From NCBI GenBank assembly GCA_903884815.1, contig CAISGE010000068.1, positions 1-57,830 of the forward strand: a DNA stretch of 57,830 bases, written 5' to 3'. How positions within the stretch are numbered: the stretch's first letter is position 1; every line of letters starts with the position of its first letter. Positions 7,919 to 15,304 of this stretch are shown one piece after another. Both the position numbers and the translations under genes were made by a program. Under the pieces are notes generated by a model. That model worked only from the letters and a program-made list of their open reading frames with translations, did no database searches and was not told the DNA's origin. The stretch comes from Candidatus Omnitrophota bacterium. Lineage in GTDB: Bacteria > Omnitrophota > Omnitrophia > Omnitrophales > Aquincolibacteriaceae.

Positions 7919-8352
7919 CGGATTTGATCGTCACGGACCGGAAAATCCTAAGACAGGTATCCAAGGAGACAACGCCACAGGAAGTGGAAAGTCTGGGTTT
8001 GATCAAGAGACTCCGGGAGGCTAACGCGAAAGCGTGGGTGAATGGCGCCGGTCTTGCGGCGATCCAGATAGGGGTACCACTTAGGTTTTCTTGGTACACC
8101 ATAATGAAGAACGGACAAGTGACCGAAGGAACTCTTCTTAACCCCGTGATTATTCAACGGTATGGAATCATCAAGGAAAAGGAGGGATGTCTTTCGATCC
8201 CGCATAAATACACGGAGGTCGAGAGGGCGTATGAAATCGAATACGTCACGAACGGGAAGAAGAAGCGAGCGAGAGGTTATCTTTCTCGGCTGATCCAGCA
8301 CGAGATCGATCACATGGACGGGATTTTGAACGATGAGAGGAAAAAGTCATGA
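7915..8352 (+). CDS. def: Peptide deformylase
   Basis: Protein of 145 aa, close to the minimal length of phage-encoded deformylases. All three motifs are present: GAGLAAIQIG (44-53), EGCLS (90-94) and QHEIDHMDG (128-136), supplying the metal ligands Cys92, His129 and His133 and the catalytic Glu130. The enzyme removes the formyl group from nascent proteins. Phage versions are known from marine phages, where they are thought to speed processing of phage proteins. Its start overlaps the parB-like stop, so the two are translationally coupled. Confidence 0.9.
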   Translation: MTDLIVTDRKILRQVSKETTPQEVESLGLIKRLREANAKAWVNGAGLAAIQIGVPLRFSWYTIMKNGQVTEGTLLNPVIIQRYGIIKEKEGCLSIPHKYTEVERAYEIEYVTNGKKKRARGYLSRLIQHEIDHMDGILNDERKKS

Positions 8353-8510
8353 AGATGTCCTTAGTAGCAAGTGGCTTGGGGCATCGGATTGTGAAACTTG
8401 AGAATGATATTCAATTGAGCGAAGCGAACGTCAGTCTTGAGACGTGGCTGATTTTAGCAAAGCTGTTGGACCTGGAAGAGCGCCTTGAAAAAATAGAGAA
8501 GAATAAATGA
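8349..8510 (+). CDS. Small coiled-coil protein (53 aa)
   Basis: A short gene whose ATG overlaps the deformylase stop (ATGA). The translation is MKMSLVASGLGHRIVKLEND and on to a C-terminal LLDLEERLEKIEKNK helix with heptad-like spacing of Leu. The overlap and the fit between neighbours support it. No function recognised. Confidence 0.5.
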   Translation: MKMSLVASGLGHRIVKLENDIQLSEANVSLETWLILAKLLDLEERLEKIEKNK

Positions 8511-8534
8511 GAAATTGTCGCTAAGGAGAGAACC

Positions 8535-8750
8535 ATGAACGAAGCGAAGCTCGTCGAAGCAATCAATCTTTGTTATAGGGCGGTAGATAAAAGCATCGTA
8601 GGTCCTATGTTCATGGACAAAGAAAAAGGAGTGATGAATACGCTGGCCATGAACGCATTTTATAACGTCTTGAATAATGTTCTTCCGAAAGAAATGACCT
8701 CAAATTTAAAACTGCAAGAACCGAAAGAGCCTTGGCAGGAAGGGGAATAG
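8535..8750 (+). CDS. Hypothetical phage protein
   Basis: Protein of 71 aa with a strong AAGGAGAGAACC ribosome site. It reads LVEAINLCYRAVDKS and ends in a Glu/Pro-rich tail. No motif recognised; it belongs to the early operon by spacing. Confidence 0.5.
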   Translation: MNEAKLVEAINLCYRAVDKSIVGPMFMDKEKGVMNTLAMNAFYNVLNNVLPKEMTSNLKLQEPKEPWQEGE

Positions 8751-8752
8751 GG

Positions 8753-8950
8753 ATGGACGGCGCGGGAATGATTAACTGTCCGAAATGTCGTTCGGTTTTA
8801 AGTATAAACAATATGGAAACATACCAGCGTCATCGAGGAGTAAATCGATTTGGATTCTTTTGTGAAGGATGCGGGGGGAATGTTTTTTTAGATAGTTGTG
8901 GCAAAAAAATAAGGATTCTTAATGCTCGACAAAAAACGAGTAAACCCTGA
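8753..8950 (+). CDS. Zinc-ribbon protein
   Basis: I start it at ATG 8753, 2 nt after the previous stop and after AGGAAGGGG; a longer frame begins at 8732. The 65-aa product has CPKC near residue 8 and CEGC about 28 residues later, a plain zinc ribbon, with RHRGVNRFGFF between. A small DNA- or protein-binding role is likely but not assigned. Confidence 0.5.
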   Translation: MDGAGMINCPKCRSVLSINNMETYQRHRGVNRFGFFCEGCGGNVFLDSCGKKIRILNARQKTSKP

Positions 8951-9203
8951 ACGCTCCAAGTTCATCGAGGAACTGATCCAAGATATCAGCACCATCGATG
9001 GATACGAGAAGCATGGGATAACCAGGGAGAACACGGCGGTGATCGTGACCTACATCATCCACCGTATGAACGAGATCAAGGGGAATGGGGGTGGGGAAGC
9101 TATCGATAAGATCCTTGATTATCAGTTCAACGAGCGTAAGGATCAGAAGGCTGGGGTATGGGGCGGTGAAGAAAATCCTCAAGATGTTGAAGAAATAGTT
9201 TAG
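8922..9203 (+). CDS. Hypothetical phage protein, end of the early operon
   Basis: Protein of 93 aa overlapping the zinc-ribbon gene by 29 nt. It is hydrophilic and helical (SKFIEELIQDISTIDGYEKHG, then VIVTYIIHRMNEIK). No family recognised. It is the last gene before the structured intergenic element and terminator at 9253-9350. Confidence 0.45.
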   Translation: MLDKKRVNPERSKFIEELIQDISTIDGYEKHGITRENTAVIVTYIIHRMNEIKGNGGGEAIDKILDYQFNERKDQKAGVWGGEENPQDVEEIV

Positions 9204-9252
9204 TTTCATTTTTTTCGTGTAGTAGTATTTCTGGTGTAGACGTAGTGTAAAA

Positions 9253-9350
9253 CCTTGGGCCTCATGAACCCGAGGATAACCAACAAAGTCAGACCTAATC
9301 GATTAGGCGCGTGTTACCGGAAGTCCCGGTGGCCGCGCCTTTTTTGTTGG
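9253..9350 (+). ncRNA. Folded intergenic element before the packaging genes
   Basis: Several nested pairings lie in 98 nt: a hairpin CCTTGGG/CCCGAGG (9253-9259 with 9269-9275), an outer helix CCAACAAA/TTTGTTGG (9280-9287 with 9343-9350), a perfect 14-bp palindrome CCTAATCGATTAGG (9294-9307), and GGCGCG...CGCGCC enclosing ACCGG/CCGGT (9306-9339). The palindrome and the GC hairpin share two bases, so they may be alternative. It could be a small RNA, a leader of the packaging operon, or a pac/cos-associated structure. I see no ORF in it. Confidence 0.5.
9306..9345 (+). terminator. Rho-independent terminator of the early operon
   Basis: GC-rich stem GGCGCG (9306-9311) with CGCGCC (9334-9339), enclosing ACCGG/CCGGT, followed by six T residues (9340-9345). 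It sits about 100 nt after the last early gene and before the terminase genes. Confidence 0.75.
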
Positions 9351-9374
9351 AACCCATAAATCCGGAGGATGATC

Positions 9375-9521
9375 ATGAAACATCGCCTAGAAGGAGCAGG
9401 GAAAGGCGATAACGATCGTACCTCGGATAAGAAACGCTACGATGAGAATTACAACCGCATTTTTGGAAAGAAAAATCCCATATCCCACATCCGTAAAATC
9501 GTCGAACAGGGAAAGCCATGA
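9375..9521 (+). CDS. Small phage protein upstream of terminase (48 aa)
   Basis: A short gene with GGAGG 7 nt upstream of its ATG and a stop that overlaps the terminase small subunit start (ATGA). The product begins MKHRLEGAGKGDNDRT and carries KKRYDENYNRIFGKK, a basic motif seen in short phage proteins next to terminase genes. Function unknown. Confidence 0.55.
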   Translation: MKHRLEGAGKGDNDRTSDKKRYDENYNRIFGKKNPISHIRKIVEQGKP

Positions 9522-9862
9522 TTAAGCCCATGCCTGTCGAAGCAGGAACTTTATCAGGCGCCAGAGATTCTAAAGGTCGCTTTGTCAAAGGGTTATCCGG
9601 GAATCCTAACGGAGCACCCAAAGGGCAAAGGAGAAGCGCTCTCAAAGAAATTGAAGCGGCGGTGGATGAGTGGAAAGAGCGGAACGGAAAGACTTACTGG
9701 CAGGCCGCTGTAGAGATCGCCATGAAGCAAGCGAAACTCGGAAACACGACACTCCTCGGAAAGATCATGGATAAGTTTGTTCCCTCGATGCTCGAACACA
9801 TTGACCCGGAAGAAGCGCCCGATCGATTACCGTTTATGGTGAGAGGCCCGAATGCTAATTAG
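9518..9862 (+). CDS. DUF5681-type protein, likely terminase small subunit
   Basis: Protein of 114 aa. The N-terminus has RDSKGRFVKGLSGNPNGAPK, the signature of DUF5681, commonly encoded directly before the large terminase. The remainder is a short helical domain. The 11-nt overlap with terL supports a packaging role in DNA recognition. A second ATG at 9530 is possible. Confidence 0.65.
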   Translation: MIKPMPVEAGTLSGARDSKGRFVKGLSGNPNGAPKGQRRSALKEIEAAVDEWKERNGKTYWQAAVEIAMKQAKLGNTTLLGKIMDKFVPSMLEHIDPEEAPDRLPFMVRGPNAN

Positions 9863-11141
9863 TGACGGAGTTGGTCAAGGCATCGAAATGAAAGCGAACC
9901 AGTTCGATGTGTTCATGGACGAGCATCGATTTATTGTTTTGGTGGCTGGACGCCGGTGGGCGAAGACCACGACGCTTCTCACGAAGTTGATGACAAAGGC
10001 TTTTGAGAGGCGCGGCCTGTACGGGTACTTCGCTCCGACCTATAAGCAAGCGAAACTGATCGCTTGGGACGTTCTCAAGATGATCTCACCGCCGCAGTAC
10101 ATCCTCAAGATCAACGAATCTGAACTCTGCATCACCTACCGAAACCTTTCTAAGATTCGTTTATTTGGCTTAGACAAGCCGGAAGGGATTCTCGGAATTA
10201 AACTCGCTGGCGCAATGATCGACGAATACGATCACGTCAAGACCAATGTCTATGAATCCGTGATCCGTCCGGCATTGTCTGACAGCATGGGATTCTGCTG
10301 GTTCTCCGGATCACCGGACTGCCGGCAGAAGCGGCTGAAGAACCTCTTCGAAGACGTCCGAATCAATAAGCGCAGCGAGTGGGCGACATATCACTTCAAG
10401 TCCATCGATGGCGGATATATCCCCCCTGAGGAGATCGAGAACGCCCGGAGAGACCTGGACCCCAGAACCTTCCGCGAGCAGTACGAGGCGACGTTCGAGG
10501 ACGCGATGGGGCGCGTGTATTACGGCTTCAACTTCGATGAGAGCGTCAGTGATAAGGCGCAATACGACCCGAACGCAACGCTTCGCATCTTCTGGGATTT
10601 CAACGTGGACCCACTTTGTGTCGGGTTTGGGCATTCTTACACCACCGAAGACTATCAGACTCGGAAGCCGGTGCATCGAGTGATCGTGATTGATGAACTT
10701 GTGATCCGGAACTCAAACACGGTGGAGATGTGCCGCGCAATCGCGGACCGGTTCAAGAATCACAAGGCCGGAATGGTTCACTACGGTGACGCAACGGGGA
10801 GAGCTCGGAACACCGCCTCCTCGTTGTCCGACTACCAGATCATCTACGACTTCTTCAAGAATCAGCCTGGTGGATGTTCAATGCGTTTCAAGGAATCGAA
10901 TCCCCAAGTGAAAGATCGCGTGAATGCTGTCAATTCAATGCTGCTTTCCGCAGATGGAAAGCGGAGAACGACTCTTAATCCGAAATGCAAAATGATAATC
11001 AAGGATCTTCTGGACGTGTCCTACAAAGAGGGGACTTGCGAGATTGATAAATCGAATCCGGATCGCACCCATAGCTCTGACGGTTTCGGCTACTGGATCG
11101 ATTACGATTTCCCGGTGATCAGGAATTACATCAGACAATGA
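9852..11141 (+). CDS. terL: Terminase large subunit
   Basis: Protein of 429 aa with an N-terminal ATPase and a C-terminal RNase H-like nuclease. The P-loop region reads VAGRRWAKTTT, in which Ala replaces the usual Gly before Lys. Walker B is AGAMIDEYDHV. The nuclease shows FWDFNVDPLCVGFGH, HYGDATGRARNTASS and a final SSDGFGYW with its Asp. This motor cuts and pumps the phage genome into the prohead, docked on the portal encoded next. ATG 9888 is an alternative start. Confidence 0.9.
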   Translation: MLISDGVGQGIEMKANQFDVFMDEHRFIVLVAGRRWAKTTTLLTKLMTKAFERRGLYGYFAPTYKQAKLIAWDVLKMISPPQYILKINESELCITYRNLSKIRLFGLDKPEGILGIKLAGAMIDEYDHVKTNVYESVIRPALSDSMGFCWFSGSPDCRQKRLKNLFEDVRINKRSEWATYHFKSIDGGYIPPEEIENARRDLDPRTFREQYEATFEDAMGRVYYGFNFDESVSDKAQYDPNATLRIFWDFNVDPLCVGFGHSYTTEDYQTRKPVHRVIVIDELVIRNSNTVEMCRAIADRFKNHKAGMVHYGDATGRARNTASSLSDYQIIYDFFKNQPGGCSMRFKESNPQVKDRVNAVNSMLLSADGKRRTTLNPKCKMIIKDLLDVSYKEGTCEIDKSNPDRTHSSDGFGYWIDYDFPVIRNYIRQ

Positions 11142-11161
11142 GCATGAACTAAGAGGCAACC

Positions 11162-12640
11162 ATGAATAACTTTATTTTCCGTCGCGACGAGATCCAGGCC
11201 TTCCAGATCAAGGAGTCCGAGATCATGCACCGCTGTACTCACGACACGGCTCGTCGTGCCGAGATGCTCATTCGTAAGAACATCCTGAAGGACAACCTGG
11301 AGTACATCATCGATGCCCAGTTGCGATTGATGTTCACGCCCCAGACTTATGACGACATGCGCCATTACGTGGATGCCACGAACAATCTCATGCGCCGGGT
11401 GGTGCGTGAGACTTCCACGGTCTACAAGGGAGCGCCGGAGCGAGTGGTTAGTCCCAAGGGTGGTCAGAAGCGATTCGACGAAGTCTGCAAAGCCCTGAAT
11501 CTGAACCAGAAGATGAAGCGAGCGAATTATCTTTTGAACGGCATGAACGATCTTCTCGTCCAGGTGGTGGTGATGGACGGGATGATTGATCTGAGCTTAC
11601 TGACGCCCGATATGGTGACGGTATTCGAGAACAAGGACAACCCCACGGTCCTGGACGCTGTGCTGATCGAGGATGCTTACTGCGACGAGGTGGGGCAGAC
11701 ACAGAGACAGTGGATCTATTGGTCTCCGACCCGACACTTCATCCTTGATCGGGACTTCAAGACGAAGTCCGTGGACGGGAACCCAGAGATGGTGAACCCC
11801 TACGCTGAGCAGAACATCCTCATGAACACCTTCTTTCCATTCGTGCCCATTCACAAGGACGACCGTGAGAATTGCTTCTGGGATAGATACACCGGCAAGG
11901 ATCTGGTGTCCGCTACGAAACTCGTCGCGCTCCAGAGCACGTTCCGAAATTTCATGATCCCGATGCAGTTTAAACAGTTGGGCGTGAAGCAACAGACCAT
12001 CGACACGAACACCGGCACCACGAAATCGAATCAGATCAAGTCTCCTTTGGACATTCTCGTCACGAACGGGGAGGCCCAGGTGCTGGACTGGCAATCGAAT
12101 CTCACGCAGATCGGAGAGCAGATCGAGAAGCAGATCTTCTCAGTCGCCGGGAACCATGGAATTAGTTCCGAGAACTTCAAGCTCATGGCGCAGTCCGTCA
12201 GTGGGTTCGCACGCAAAGTAGCTCGTGAGCGGTTGGACGAGATCCGGGAGGATCAGACGGAGACGTGGCGCGACGCCGAGGATCAGATCTTCGAGGCCAT
12301 TAAGTGGGCGTCCATCGTCTACAACCTGAACCCTCTCCCGGAGGCCGCGAAGTTATCCGTGGATTTCGCGGAGCCGAAGGACTTGGAAGATCCCAAGGAC
12401 GAGATGGATCTCAAGATTCAGAAGATCGATCTTGGTGTGGTGAACCTTCTCGATGTGATCATGGAAGAGAATCCCGACATCAAGACCGAGGAAGATGCGG
12501 AAGCGTTTCTTCAACGGAATATCGACATCAAGAATCGAATGACGAACAGGTACGGCATCAACTTCGATGCCGCATTGCTGAACATGAATGGAGCAAAAGT
12601 ACAACGGGGGCAGACCGCCCCAGGAGTATTAAATGGCTAA
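11162..12640 (+). CDS. Portal protein
   Basis: Protein of 492 aa between terminase and scaffold, the standard place of the portal. It has IRKNILKDNLEYIIDAQLRL near the N-terminus, a central beta-rich region (PDMVTVFENKDNPTVLDAVL) and helical segments (QSNLTQIGEQIEKQIFSVAGN) of the kind seen in SPP1/HK97-type portals. Twelve copies would form the ring through which DNA passes. The call rests on length, order and these regions. Its stop overlaps the small gene at 12633. Confidence 0.75.
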   Translation: MNNFIFRRDEIQAFQIKESEIMHRCTHDTARRAEMLIRKNILKDNLEYIIDAQLRLMFTPQTYDDMRHYVDATNNLMRRVVRETSTVYKGAPERVVSPKGGQKRFDEVCKALNLNQKMKRANYLLNGMNDLLVQVVVMDGMIDLSLLTPDMVTVFENKDNPTVLDAVLIEDAYCDEVGQTQRQWIYWSPTRHFILDRDFKTKSVDGNPEMVNPYAEQNILMNTFFPFVPIHKDDRENCFWDRYTGKDLVSATKLVALQSTFRNFMIPMQFKQLGVKQQTIDTNTGTTKSNQIKSPLDILVTNGEAQVLDWQSNLTQIGEQIEKQIFSVAGNHGISSENFKLMAQSVSGFARKVARERLDEIREDQTETWRDAEDQIFEAIKWASIVYNLNPLPEAAKLSVDFAEPKDLEDPKDEMDLKIQKIDLGVVNLLDVIMEENPDIKTEEDAEAFLQRNIDIKNRMTNRYGINFDAALLNMNGAKVQRGQTAPGVLNG

Positions 12641-12791
12641 AGCGGCGGATATGACTGTGGAAGTCCAATTGAACAAAGAAGTACCCGAAAAAATCGATCT
12701 CATTTTTAAAGAAGTGCAAGCGCTGAGGGCTGAGATCAAAACCCTCAAGATGAACCTGATGCAGATGAACGCGCTCAGGCGTGGGGCATAA
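12633..12791 (+). CDS. Small helical protein after portal (52 aa)
   Basis: ATG 12633 lies inside the end of the portal gene, downstream of CAGGAG. The product ends in a long helix (LIFKEVQALRAEIKTLKMNL) with Leu at heptad-like positions. No function recognised; it may be a minor scaffold or head factor. Confidence 0.45.
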   Translation: MAKAADMTVEVQLNKEVPEKIDLIFKEVQALRAEIKTLKMNLMQMNALRRGA

Positions 12792-12795
12792 GCAC

Positions 12796-12939
12796 ATGGA
12801 CGCCACGCAGGAGCGGGTGGAGTTTTTGGAACGGAAGAACAAAGAACTTAAACTTGAACTGAAGAAAAAAGATGAGCGTTTAAGCGAGCTGGAAATAACT
12901 GTCCGGGTTCTTAAACGCCTCAACGGAGAAGGAAAATAA
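12796..12939 (+). CDS. Small coiled-coil protein (47 aa)
   Basis: Four nt after the previous stop. The product is an almost pure coiled coil: RVEFLERKNKELKLELKKK followed by RLSELEITVRVLKRL. It ends 1 nt before the scaffold gene. The short coiled coil beside the scaffold suggests a structural helper role; this is inference. Its ribosome site is weak. Confidence 0.45.
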   Translation: MDATQERVEFLERKNKELKLELKKKDERLSELEITVRVLKRLNGEGK

Positions 12940-12940
12940 C

Positions 12941-13552
12941 ATGGCTGAAGAAACAGCAGAGCAGAAAGCAGCAGCGGCTGCGGCGGCAAAGCAACCGACT
13001 GAGACCGAGAAGAAGATTTTAGATCTCGAAACTCAGAACAAAGCACTCGTGAAAGAAGCAATGGAGAAAAAAGAACACATCCGCAAGCTGGAAGATTCCC
13101 GCAAAGCGGAGGAGGACAAGCACCTCAAAGACCAGAATAAGTACAAAGAGCTCTACGAGGGCGCAAGTCCAACACTCGAACGATTTAAAAAACTTGAACC
13201 GATGCTCAACACGATGCTGGAGACCGAGGTCGCAGAGATCCCAGAAGCTACACGGGACCTTATCCCTCAGTTTTCAACCGTCGAAGAAAAGTTGTTGTGG
13301 GTGAGGAACGCAAAGACCAAGGGATTGTTTGCTGCACCGCCGGCTATTGACCCGAAGACGGGCAAGCCAGTGGTGCCAGTAAAGACTCCGGCGTCGAGCG
13401 TGCAGTCCAAAACGCAGACCAGTGAGACAGCCCAGGAGTTCCTGAGCTATCCTGCGAATGACCCTCGACTCACTCAATTGTCACTCAACGACTACCGTCT
13501 TTGGAAGCAGCATAACCAAAAGGGAGTCGGAGTGAAGGGTTGGGGCGGTTGA
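12941..13552 (+). CDS. Capsid scaffolding protein
   Basis: Protein of 203 aa directly before the major capsid gene. Residues 25-75 form a charged coiled coil (ILDLETQNKALVKEAMEKK), followed by a helical segment and a Pro/Thr-rich linker (near residue 150), and a C-terminal basic tail (LWKQHNQKG). This matches DUF4355-like siphovirus scaffolds, which guide assembly of capsid protein and then leave. The ribosome site AACGGAGAAGG lies in the preceding gene. Confidence 0.7.
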   Translation: MAEETAEQKAAAAAAAKQPTETEKKILDLETQNKALVKEAMEKKEHIRKLEDSRKAEEDKHLKDQNKYKELYEGASPTLERFKKLEPMLNTMLETEVAEIPEATRDLIPQFSTVEEKLLWVRNAKTKGLFAAPPAIDPKTGKPVVPVKTPASSVQSKTQTSETAQEFLSYPANDPRLTQLSLNDYRLWKQHNQKGVGVKGWGG

Positions 13553-13591
13553 TTTATAAGGGCGCGTAAGTGCCCATAATGGAGTAATGCA

Positions 13592-14494
13592 ATGGCAAAC
13601 GAAATGACAGTATCAACCCTCGCTTCAGTTATCAATACCGAAGCGATCATGGAAGCGCGGTTGGCTTTCCAGACGAGCGTGAACCTTGCTGGTGTTGTTC
13701 GTACCGGCGATCTCACGGGCGTTCCCACTGCGGCGGCCAGCTTCCCGGCTTTCACGGCTCCCGCTGTGTCGAAAACCGCCGAGGCAACCGACCAGACCAC
13801 GAACGCCACCATCACGCCGACCGATGTCGTGCTGACGGTCGCTCGTCGGGTTGTGAAGGTTCTTCCCACGGACTTGTCCCGTGGAGCGTCACAGGAGAAC
13901 ATCTCCCAGCGTCTTGGCCAGATGATCGGCCTCGCTCGGGCGAAGCAAGTGGATGCGGACATTTGTGCGTCCTGGAATTCCACCTCCTTCACATATGCGG
14001 TGGGAGCAACGAACTCGACGGACGTCAGCATTGCGATGATCCTGTCGGCTCTTCTGATCCTTGAAGGGAAAGAAGCGAACCAGAACCTGATCCTCTCCTT
14101 GCATCCCAGTCAGTGGGCGCACATCCGTGGGGACCTTGTCCTCATGTCGATGACCACCACCGGCACGGACAGCCGGGGAACGGATCGTTCGCAGCAAGGG
14201 CAGCAAGTGATGGACTCCGGGATGCTGTATCTCCCGCTGTTCGGATCCAAGTTGCTCGTCACTCCTCGTGTGGGTACGGGGACGGACACCAACGCCATGT
14301 TCATGGGCGCACTGTTCAACGCTGATTGCGTTGGCTATGCGGTCAAGAACGTGAACCAGGAGTTGGGTATTCCGGACATCGAACTCCAGCGTGATGCTTC
14401 GATGGGTGCGACTGAGTTCGTGCACAACTACTACGATTCAGCCGGCATCATCCGTGCCGCTGGCGTGGTGTTGATCAAGAGCCAGACGTACTAA
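13592..14494 (+). CDS. Major capsid protein, HK97 fold
   Basis: Protein of 300 aa. Features typical of the fold include the N-terminal arm (residues 1-45), the E-loop-like region with SFPAFTAPAVSKTAEATD, the spine helix (NISQRLGQMIGLARAKQVD) and the A-domain with LSLHPSQWAHIRGDL and FGSKLLVTPRVG. No separate protease gene is seen next to it. A hairpin GGGCGC/GTGCCC (13559-13574) precedes the ribosome site GGAG. Confidence 0.85.
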   Translation: MANEMTVSTLASVINTEAIMEARLAFQTSVNLAGVVRTGDLTGVPTAAASFPAFTAPAVSKTAEATDQTTNATITPTDVVLTVARRVVKVLPTDLSRGASQENISQRLGQMIGLARAKQVDADICASWNSTSFTYAVGATNSTDVSIAMILSALLILEGKEANQNLILSLHPSQWAHIRGDLVLMSMTTTGTDSRGTDRSQQGQQVMDSGMLYLPLFGSKLLVTPRVGTGTDTNAMFMGALFNADCVGYAVKNVNQELGIPDIELQRDASMGATEFVHNYYDSAGIIRAAGVVLIKSQTY

Positions 14495-14508
14495 GTCCTG
14501 TTGTGGTG

Positions 14509-14541
14509 GTTGGGGGCGGGAGCAATCCCGCCTCCTCCAAC
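14509..14541 (+). terminator. Hairpin after the capsid gene
   Basis: GGCGGG (14515-14520) pairs with CCCGCC (14527-14532), and the flanks GTTGG (14509-14513) and CCAAC (14537-14541) extend the stem. There is no T-run, so it is more likely an RNA-stabilising or attenuating hairpin that lets capsid mRNA exceed its downstream genes. Confidence 0.5.
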
Positions 14542-14561
14542 ACATCGAGAAAGAAGGGATT

Positions 14562-14729
14562 ATGGCCACAGAAAATCTTACGAAGAAAGTACCGGGAGCG
14601 GGTGGAAGCGATGGTCTTGTGATAATTTCGACCGACACCGAGAAGCCAACCAACGCCGCTTTAAAGGCGCACGGATGGGAAGTGACGGCTTCTGCCGCGA
14701 ATCAACCACCGTCGGGTCTTGCTGTATGA
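14562..14729 (+). CDS. Small protein after capsid (55 aa)
   Basis: ATG 14562 follows AAGAAGGGATT. The product has GAGGSDGLVIISTDTEKPTN and KAHGWEVTA, and overlaps the next gene by ATGA. Short proteins here are often capsid decoration or head-fibre factors; I do not recognise this one. Confidence 0.5.
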   Translation: MATENLTKKVPGAGGSDGLVIISTDTEKPTNAALKAHGWEVTASAANQPPSGLAV

Positions 14730-15304
14730 GCGATCCTATCTTTCACGCAGATTGGTTCTCGAAGAACATTCCTATCTGGGATAAATATCTCGGTCATCTC
14801 AAGGGTCGCGAGTACGTGAATGCTCTTGAGATCGGGTGTTGGGAGGGTCGGTCCACGGTGTGGACGCTCCAGAACGTGCTGACGGATCCCACGAGCCATA
14901 TCACGGTGATCGATCCGTTCCTCGGGAACCCTGAGAACAAGGTCGAAGGATACGAGAGAAGCGTCCAGGATACGTTCGAAGGGAACATCAAAGCGATCGG
15001 CGCTGAGAACAAGCTCACGCTCCTGACGGTCAAGTCGCACGACGGCCTGAAATATCTTCATAACAATCATTTCGATTTTATCTATCTCGACGGCTCGCAT
15101 GTCACGACGGACGTGCTCCGCGACCTCGTTCTTTTGTGGCCTCTCCTGAAGCATGGCGGGGTGATCGTGATGGACGACTACGAGTACAAAGTGCCGGACA
15201 TGGGAGCATGCCCGGGAGAAGCGATTGATGCGTTCGGACGCATTTTCCGAAAAGAGTATTACGAACTCCACCGTGGGTGGCAGATGGTATGGAGAAAGAT
15301 CTAA
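14726..15304 (+). CDS. Class I SAM methyltransferase (Methyltransf_24-like)
   Basis: Start set at ATG 14726 (ATGA overlap); upstream residues of the longer frame are out-of-frame sequence of the preceding gene. The 192-aa product has the SAM-binding motif NALEIGCWEGRST (about residue 30), the acidic loop ITVIDPF, a DFIYLDGSHVTTDVLRDL segment and GGVIVMDDYE. This pattern is Methyltransf_24 (PF13578), often found with glycosyltransferases. It could methylate a sugar, DNA or a virion protein; the target is unknown. It sits between capsid and connector genes, an unusual place for an enzyme. Confidence 0.75.
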   Translation: MSDPIFHADWFSKNIPIWDKYLGHLKGREYVNALEIGCWEGRSTVWTLQNVLTDPTSHITVIDPFLGNPENKVEGYERSVQDTFEGNIKAIGAENKLTLLTVKSHDGLKYLHNNHFDFIYLDGSHVTTDVLRDLVLLWPLLKHGGVIVMDDYEYKVPDMGACPGEAIDAFGRIFRKEYYELHRGWQMVWRKI

